A model generated the notes under the pieces. The model had not been told where the DNA came from, did not search any database, and saw only the letters and a program-made list of their open reading frames with translations. From Pleurodeles waltl (Eukaryota > Chordata > Amphibia > Caudata > Salamandridae), in NCBI RefSeq assembly GCF_031143425.1, contig NC_090437.1, positions 842,035,978 to 842,099,977 on the forward strand: a stretch of 64,000 nt of DNA, read 5' to 3'. Positions 55,894-64,000 of the stretch are shown piece by piece. The translations under genes were made by a program, and so were the position numbers. Position 1 is the stretch's first letter. Each line of letters begins with the position of its first letter.

Positions 55894-56457
55894 CAGTGGC
55901 TCCCAACCTGTGGTCCAGGGACCCATAAGCTTCCTCAGGGGGTCTGTGATTGCTTAGAAAATTAAATAATATTAACAGATTAATGAAGCATATATACATA
56001 AAGTGGTAAAAATGTAAACTTGACAAAAGTATTGTAAATGCCAAAGAATTTGAAATTGGAGGCTAAAAATTAAATTAGTACCCTCAGATTCATTTGTGAG
56101 AGCAGTGCAGGTGCATCAAACAGAATATACTTTGGACGGTGTGTGGCTTCAAATGAATATAGAAAAGCTCCAACCTTCCTATTAAAATTATATGTTGTTA
56201 TTTGTTTTATTTATATTTGTTTGCAAATAAAATACAATGTCTTATCATTTGTGTATGTGTTTGATGAAATGCTTGTTTCTATATTTGTGTATTGTTTAGA
56301 GCTTTAAATCACAGAAAATGTTTAGTATGGGGTCCCCGGCTTCCAGTAATGACTCAATTGGTGGTCCCTGGATTCCAATCATGATTCAGTGGGGGACCCC
56401 GGGTTCCAGTAATGATAAAATGGGGGTCCACAAAAGTCAAAAGGTTGGGAACCACTG
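55894..56457. mobile_element. hAT-type MITE in the satellite, 564 bp
   Basis: It begins CAGTGGCTCCCAACC and ends GGTTGGGAACCACTG. The flanks CTCTACAT (55886-55893) and CTCTACAC (56458-56465) agree in 7 of 8 bases. It shares both end regions with the 227-bp element but carries an extra AT-rich middle (about 55980-56310). So the shorter one is probably an internal-deletion form of this type. Confidence 0.85.
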
Positions 56458-59400
56458 CTCTACACCACTACAGTATGCTATTCCACCGTACGCCTATACC
56501 CTCTATGCCATTCTAGTCTATGCCATTCCAGTGTACACCACTATGCTCCACGTTATTCCAATATGCATAGCTGCACTGTACGCCACTCTCCTCTACACTA
56601 TTGATCCCTACGCCACTCCACTGAATACCACTCAACTGTATTCCACTCTACTAGTCATTACTCTGCTCTACGCTACTCCACTGTGCGCTATTCCACTCTT
56701 TGCCTCTCCACTCTCCCCTCTCCAGTCTACACCACTCCACTGTATGCTACTCCACTCCACTCTATGCTATTGCACTGCACACAAGTCCACTCTACATCAC
56801 TTCACTCTGCACTATTACACTCAGTGCCAGTTCACTCTACCACCTTCCATTGTGCGCTATTCCACTATACGTTACTCCAGTCTGTGCCACTCCACTGTAT
56901 TCTATTCCAGTGTACACCACTATTCTCTACACCACTCCAGTATATGCTAGTCCACTGTATGCCACTCCACTCTAGTTTTCTTCAGTCTTTGTATTTCAGT
57001 GTATGTATTTCAGTGTACTCATCTCTACTGTACCTATTGCACTGTAAGCCACTCCACTCTATTCCACTGTACGCCACTAAACTGTTCCACACTCAATGCT
57101 ATGCCACCCCGCTCTATACCATTCCAGTATAGACCACTCTACAGTATGCCACTCTACTTTATGCCGCTACTCTACCACAATCCACTGTATTCCACTTCAC
57201 TGTACGCTGTTCCACTGTACACTATTACCATCTACCACACTCCGCTCTACGCCACTGCACTTTACACCACTCCACCTTATGCTATTCCATTGTACGCCAA
57301 CCCACGCCCCACCACGCAAGTATACACCACTAGACTCTACACCAATCCACTCTGTTATTCCAGTATATACAGCTCCCCTGTATGCCACTCCACTACACTA
57401 TTGCGCTCTATGTCACTGCACTCTTTGCCACTCTACTACACAGTACACCACTCTATGCTACTCCACTCTACGCTATGCCAGTCTTCGCCACTCAAGTCTG
57501 TGCCTCTCCAGTACACGTTACTCCGCTCTATGCTATTCCACTCTCTCAGTCCACTGTATGCCACTACACTCATGCCAATCTACTACACACTATTCCACTG
57601 TATGCCACTGCACTCTTCCTCACTCGACTGTACGCCACTCCACTGTATGTTCCCCCACTGTATGTCACTCCACTGCATGCCACTCCACTGTATGCTACTC
57701 CACTGTGCATTATCACACTCTGCCCCACTCCACTCTACACCATTCCACTCTTTGCCACATCACTGCATGTTATTCCACTGTACACCACTCTACAACCCTC
57801 TACTGTATGCTATTCCAGTCTATGCCTCTCTACTGTATGCCACTCCACTCTATAGCATTACACTGTACCCCAGTCCACTTTACGCCACTCCACTCTATAC
57901 TACTCCACACTACACCACTCAACAGTACACTATTCCAGTCTATGCCACTCCAATCTATGCCACCCCACTGTATGCCACTTGACTCTATGCTACTCCACTC
58001 TGCACTTTTTGACTTTACGCTACTCTGCTGTACTCTATTCCACCTTATGCCACTCCACTGTACACCACTCCACTGTACACTATTCCATGCCACAGCACTC
58101 CACTCTGCCCCAATCCACTCTACACAACCACACTCTACACCATTTCACTGTAAACTGTTACACTGTATGCCACTTTAATCTACACAGCTCCACTGTACGC
58201 TATTCCACTGTAAGACACTTCACTCTATGCCACACCAGTCAATGCCACTCCATAGTACACCTCTCTACTCCATACTACTGTACTCTATGCTATTCCACTG
58301 TACGTAACTCCACTTTACCCCATTCCACTCTGTCCCACTCCACTCTATGCCACACCACTGTACACCACTCCACACTAAGCTATTCCACTGTACTCCACTC
58401 TTCTCTATGCCACTCCACTCTATGCTAGTCCACTCTATGCTAGTCCACTCTATGCTAGTCCACTTTATGCTATTCCAGTGTGCACCACTCAACTCTGCCC
58501 ATCTCCACTCCATGCCACGCCAGTGTGCTCTGCTCACCAATATCGTACTCTGCTTAACAAGACTCTACGCCCCTACACTCTACCACACTATAGGCCAGTC
58601 TATAGCACTATACTGTATAGCAGTGTACTCCTGTCAGTGCCAGTGTACAGCAGTCTACTTCACTCTATACCATTGTATGACACTCTGACACCATGGAACT
58701 CCCTCTGTGTCACTCCATCCCACTTTACTATCTTCTACTCTGAGACAGTACTCCTCTCTAATCCTCTACTGCAGTCTGTGGCATCTATTCTACCATAGTG
58801 TACTACACTGTACTCTACTCCACGGTACTCCACTTTATAACACTGTAATCCACTCTCTGCCACTCTATTCTACTCCAATCTAAAACAGTTTCTGACGCTC
58901 TACAACACGCCAGTCCACTCCACTGTAGTACACACCACTCCACTCTACTATACTTTATTCCACTGTGTGCTATGCCAGTTCACTCTACTCCACTCCTTGA
59001 CACTTTACTCTATAACACACTAATCAACTATGCTACGGCATTCCACTGGACTCTACTCCATTCTGCCCCATTGCACAACCGTTTACCCCACTCTATGGCA
59101 CTGTACAACACTGCACTCTATACTGCTCCACTCTACCATATAATATTGCACTCTATACAACTCCATTCTTCAAGACTGTATTACACACTTTGCCACTATA
59201 CCACACTGTACTCCATTCTATGCTTCTACACTACACTGTACAGCCCTCTACTTCACTTTGTGCCACTCCTCTCCACTATACAACATTGTACTGCACTCTA
59301 TTACACTTTCCAACACTCACTGAACTGTACAACACACTACTCCAGTGTATTACACTTTAACTGGCTCTATGCTACACCTATCCACTCTAGTGCACTCCAC

Positions 59401-59589
59401 GCACTGTACTATACAACATGCCACTGCACTCTGTGACACTTTAGTCCTCTGTATGCAACGCTACTCCACTCTACTCCACTCTATGACACTACACTCTACA
59501 ACACTACACTATATGAAACTCTTCCCTACTTTACTGTACGACAGTCCACTTAACGACACTCCACCTGACAACACTGGACACTACAGTTT

Positions 59590-62500
59590 TAAACACATAT
59601 AAATTCAATGAAAAAACAAAGGTTAAACTTTTGTTATAGTTAGGAAAACTTTATTTACTTTCTGTTCAAATCAAACTTAAACTACATGAATGTTAGAAAT
59701 GCTAAAGTTCTAGTTATAACTTAAATATATAATTAACGCACCAAGTTTAAATTACTGTAACTATATTTATTCTTTCTATACAAACAAAAATGAAACAACA
59801 CAAATTTTAGAAATGCTAAGCTTATACCTTACATTTATAATTTACACAACACATTCAAATTACTGTGTCGCGCACCAACCATACACAGAGTTGTCAACCC
59901 ACTCGTCAGACTATGTTAACAATAACTATCACCTTCTCCATGCACTGGTTATACCCTTGCATATTACATCAGTTTTATCATGTGAAACCATAGCGTTGAT
60001 CATAACACATACGACATTACAAGTCACATTTATTTGTGAGAACAAAGTGCATGGCAGAGACGTTGAGCTAAAGTTAATGTAGCGTGGCGAGTGAGGTGAC
60101 AACACTATGTATGAAGATGCATGACTTATAGTAATTTAAAAGTGTAGCATAAATTATAAAGGCTGTGTGGCCAAACCCACATCAAGCATGGCCAAAGGCC
60201 AAGCGGGGCATGGGGTTGGCTGCCCACAGGGGATTGGATGCGGGGCCAGGCTCCAGAATGGTAGCACAACCAAAAGCTGTGTGCATCAATGGTGTGACTG
60301 TCTCCAAGGAGGGTAGGGGGACGGATGCTTGGATGCAAGGCCTGGCAAAAGGACTGGTTAGCATTACGTATGGTAATAAAATATTACTTTCCGTTAAAAA
60401 AACACCCTTAAAATTCACTGAAAAAAAATAAAGGTTAAAGTGGCATTTATGGCAATAATATCTTACTTTGCCTTAAAAAGACATTGGGAATTCACTGAAA
60501 AAACAATGCACTGCTAATTATCTCACATATTACATTACTCAAGACATGTTCTATGACTTCATTGATAACATCACTGCAACATCTGAAATGACATCATTGA
60601 TGACAACACTATGCATTGCTGGACTCATGAATTATAGTTCCTTTAGAACACAAGTTATAGTTATTTTTGATAGTCGGGTATATCTTGCAGGAGCATAGTT
60701 TGGTCAGTAAGACGGGAAGTGTGAGCTTCAGATTTCCCAACCATCACGCTGGCGTACAATGTCAAAATACACCATACAACAAGCAGGGCATATGAGAGGG
60801 ATAAAGGGGCAGTGGAAAGGGAGACTAATGCGGATTAGCAGTTATACTAAGTAAAGAAAACACAATATTTTGTCAAATAACCAACATTTTGAAGAGAGGA
60901 AGAGCATATGTGAGTGATTTTGTCTGTGCTTATGTAAAAAGGCCTTATGAAATCTGACAGAACCCTTACCATACCAAACTGAAAGCATCTGTCCCAAGCT
61001 ATTTGCCAGAAAATACATATACCAGGTGGGGTGTAACATCACAAACACCCCCACTGAAGCTATGCCCTTGATATCTTGGTTCCAGTGGCACGTTGTCTGG
61101 GCATTACCTATCCCATTTAGGATGTCACAATGAAGTATACAAAAAGTAGTAATGGATGGAATGCTTGAATTAATCTCAGTAACTGGTAATTACTTGAAGA
61201 CGCATCCCAATCGATTATGATTTTGCACACCATGCCACCTCAGTTTTGACCCAGCAGTATGGTGAAACTGTCCAGCCTGAACTGCCAGGTCAGGTTCTCC
61301 CTAAACCAGAACTAAAGCAACCCAAGACAGGTTTTGCTCTTATTAGGGTTCATCAGTTGACTACAGCTTGGTTCTAGTGGCACAGTGTGCATGGTATCCA
61401 TGTCTAGGCATACCGTCCCACTTATGGGCGACACAGGCGACATCCCAGTCCCCTCCGTGTATACCCCTTCTAGACACTTTATGGCCATTTCAAACTTACT
61501 ATTCTGATTTTATGCAGAGTCATTTTTAGTTCCACCGGTGGACCCTCGTGAATGTGGGTCTTCTGTTAGTGCGTAGACTCTAAGTTGCATGTCTCAGTAC
61601 CTGCAAGGATTATTCTGAAAGATACTTTACGTTTGTTGGTGGAAGTGCTTAGAAAAACTCTCTTTTGCTTGACGTCTGTTCTCTCATTAAGCATATGCAT
61701 TAAGAACTTCTTCTACTAATGATTTGGACAATTCAGCAGGTCAGTATCCTGGCTCCAGAACATAGCAGTACACTGTGCTGTCACCTCAAGAATTCTGGAA
61801 ACCGTGAAATGCCTTCTTTTATAACATATAGCATATAACAGTAGCAGTTATGGGAAATGTTAATTTAACAGGTGTCTATCAGCTATTGCTAGTTTGAGCA
61901 GATGGTCTATGTGACCTACGAAATAAATGCCTTTTTTACAAGATTAAATGATGGAAGGATTAAATTATTGAATATTTACAAATGTATTTAGTCATACATT
62001 ATCTAAGTTAATTGAGACATTCCAGATGCACCTGCTATTTACTGCTGACCAATGGTCCTCTATAAAACTATTCATTTGCTCCTGTCTCAACTCTTTTCAT
62101 TGTGCGAACACTCTCTAAAATGTATATAGAGGCTTTGGAAGTTGAATGTGAGACATAGTAGGCCCTCTAGGACCTATAAGGCCTAATATAATGTTAAGGA
62201 AGCTTTTTCAGAATTAGTAATACACAGTTGTTAGACCTGTACTTCCCTGGCTCGCTAAGGGCTGCCTTGTATAAACAAAGTGTTGGAATGTAGAAATATG
62301 TAAAACTTAATGGTCTGTTGCTGCTCGGGCACTAGTATAATAATTATAATGTATTTTTATATAGCTTACCAAACTGCTCTCTGGCCTTTTTTAATAGCTG
62401 CAAACAGGTAATACTGTTTCGTATTTTGATGGTGCTCAGTTTGCCATCGTTGAAAGGATGGATGGTTCAGTAAGCCTGAACAGGATTCAAGCTCATGTCA

Positions 62501-62989
62501 TATAGTTCAGAGATAGCCTTGTGACAATTCAATTTACTGAATCATCTCCCTCACCTAGAAGTCAATTCATGTGTGATTGAAAGTTGAAAGAAACTCACAG
62601 ATTACAAAAGATGAAGACACATGACATGCAATCAAAGAGCTTTCAATTGATAATTTGTGAAAATTCCCTTTATAGGGCTCCAAATAATTTAGAAACCTAT
62701 TTAAAGCCATAAAATATGATATGATTTTCTTTTTAATCTTAAACAAAAGTAGCTTGTTTCTACTTACTTCCTAAAATTCATAACTACGTCGCCCTCCCCC
62801 ACCCCCCCAAGAAAAGGTACCTGGGGATTTCATGAGATGTGCTTGCACGTGGCTGGACTATGTAGACACCATTTTATAATCTAATATGATACAGAAGCAC
62901 TGTTGGAGAAGCTCCTAATATATCTGAACAACCATTTACTCAATATTAAATTAACAATCCCGAAGAGCAATGGCAAAATTGTGTTTCTA
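59590..62989. other. AT-rich non-coding stretch with interspersed repeats
   Basis: No gene is supported. A block 'attcactgaaaaaa..aaaggttaaa' recurs near 59603, 60413 and 60490, so part of this is an interspersed repeat. 60160-60350 is a GC-richer unit. Open frames reach only 89 codons. A C-rich run lies at about 62793-62806. Confidence 0.5.
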
Positions 62990-64000
62990 GATACCATCAT
63001 CGAGATAAAAATGTAATACCTGGAGACGCACACCAACTCCTAGACACCACTAGGCACCACACAATCAGGTTTCAAGCCCAAGCACCAAGACTGACCTCAT
63101 TGTAGCAGTGGACAACATCAGGATTACCCCTGTCTAAGGAGAAACAGATGTCCTCATACTGCATGACCTCTCAGTAGCCTTCAACACAATCTTCCACCCC
63201 ACCTTCATCAGAAGACTACATGAAATATGCATCCAAGAAGTCACCCTCATCTTCTCACAGGAAGAACACAAGTTAGCATGCCACCCTACATGACAGAAGC
63301 CAAGAACTTCATCTGCAGAGTACCCAAAGCATTATCCATCAGTCTGACCTTATTTAGTATCTACCTGACCCCACTGGCAAGCCTCATCAGATCACACAAC
63401 ATCAATATACTTTCAAACACATACAGCACCCATCAGATTCTCTCCCTGTCAGACAAGACTTCTGCGACAAAAGCCATCTTTACCTCCTGAATGCCCACAA
63501 TAGCTACCTGGATTAGACCCAGCTGCCTCAAGCTCAGCTCGAAAAAGTAATGATCTTCTAAAGGAAAACCTCTGCTTTGAATTATCCCTGGTGGCCAGCT
63601 GACCTTGGCTCCACACATACCCCCACCACAGCAGAAACTTAGGAATCATCCTAGGTGACAAGTTCAACATGGACAGTCCAAGACAATATGGTGACCTTCA
63701 CCTGCTTCCAGATCCTGAAGATGGTTTAAAAATATTCAAGTGGCTATCAGTGAACAATGTGAAAATAGTCACATAGGCCCCCATAACTAGCAGACATGAT
63801 TAAGGCAACACACTTTACGCAGCAATCATCAGCCAGTTCCTGAATGAACTTCAAACCATCCAAAATGCTGCAGCAAGACTCATCCTAAACTTACCTTGTC
63901 ACACCCACATCATCACCTCAAGGAACTTCACTGGCTCCCCATACCCAAACACACTGAGTTCAAACTCCTCACACACACATACATAGCACTACACAGCACA
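62990..64000 (+). pseudogene. Degenerate non-LTR retrotransposon (CR1/L2-like) reverse transcriptase, runs off the window
   Basis: On the plus strand, in several frames, there is DVLILHDLSVAFNTIFH (near 63150-63200), the first catalytic Asp block of LINE RT; a segment SLTLFSIYLTPLASLI, matching the block before the catalytic pair; then NTYSTHQILSLSDK where YADDTQ would be expected, so both catalytic Asp are lost; RNLGIILGDKFNM near 63640; and LQTIQNAAARLILNLPCHTH near 63850, a typical RT C-terminal motif. The copy is full of stops and continues past the window end. The family is inferred from these blocks; other LINE clades share them. Confidence 0.75.

Larger units (their letters stand above)
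54176..59580 (+). repeat. Pentamer-based satellite, CCACT-CTACG-type, about 5.4 kb
   Basis: The array is made of CACTC/CCACT, (G/T)TA(C/T)(G/A) and C(C/T)A(C/T)T pentamers that group into 10-15-bp units such as TACACCACTCCACTG and TATGCCACTCCACTC. Units vary by substitution but keep the five-base rhythm. Units on the plus strand almost lack TAA, TAG and TGA, so all three plus frames stay open for up to 360 codons and read Leu/Tyr/Thr/Pro/His/Ser-rich peptides. They are not genes. Two hAT-type MITEs interrupt it (55468-55694, 55894-56457). The right end decays gradually after 58600. Confidence 0.93.

Noticed and set aside
54493..58688. Many long plus-strand open frames (up to 360 codons) rich in Leu, Tyr, Thr, Pro, His and Cys
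   Set aside because: They all lie in the pentamer satellite, occur in every plus frame at once and read the repeat unit. There is no conserved domain.

Overview
The window looks like ordinary repeat-rich DNA from a very large vertebrate genome. The mix of Ty3/Gypsy, Penelope-like, LINE, PIF/Harbinger, piggyBac and hAT remnants, many short palindromic terminal-repeat elements, and low CpG in most stretches suggests an amphibian, probably a urodele such as a ribbed newt. That assignment is inference from repeat style; no host gene identifies the species. I could not support any intact host protein-coding gene, tRNA, rRNA or CRISPR array. Almost every long open frame belongs to a transposable element or to a tandem repeat that happens to lack stop codons.

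Layout. 1-286 is the right end of a hairpin-rich Harbinger-like element. 2991-9501 is probably an old LTR retroelement on the minus strand with LTR-like ends of 345 and 341 bp and a decayed gag. Its right LTR is split by a 1965-bp solo LTR (7279-9243) with a perfect 5-bp target duplication. 9940-12760 holds two inverted copies of one dispersed repeat. 12892-18201 is a nearly full-length Gypsy element (gag, protease, RT, RNase H, integrase in that order) with a handful of stops and frameshifts. Just beyond its 3' LTR, 18382-19060 is a CpG-rich segment with two RFX-type X-boxes and a CCAAT box: the best candidate for host promoter DNA in the window. 22264-24351 is a second solo LTR of the 7279 family, inverted. 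25957-26551 is a Harbinger-like MITE with TTA duplications.

31694-32840 is a tandem repeat of about 495 bp. 35880-39077 is a broken Penelope-like element on the minus strand. 41340-43030 is a piggyBac transposase pseudogene lacking two of its catalytic aspartates. 43680-44420 is a tandem repeat of about 150 bp. 45872-53876 is an 8-kb PIF/Harbinger element with terminal repeats and TTT duplications. It encodes a HARBI1-like transposase on the minus strand and two different SANT/Myb-like proteins on the plus strand, all damaged. 54170-59580 is a pentamer-based satellite, interrupted by two hAT-type MITEs. 62990-64000 is the start of a degenerate LINE running off the end.

Functionally, the 8-kb Harbinger element is the only coherent multi-gene system. 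In this superfamily the transposase works with a SANT/Myb partner that brings it to the nucleus and to DNA. Its ends resemble those of the MITEs at 1-286 and 25957-26551, so those are plausible non-autonomous relatives. Everything else records layered insertions: solo LTR inside LTR, MITE inside Harbinger, hAT inside satellite.
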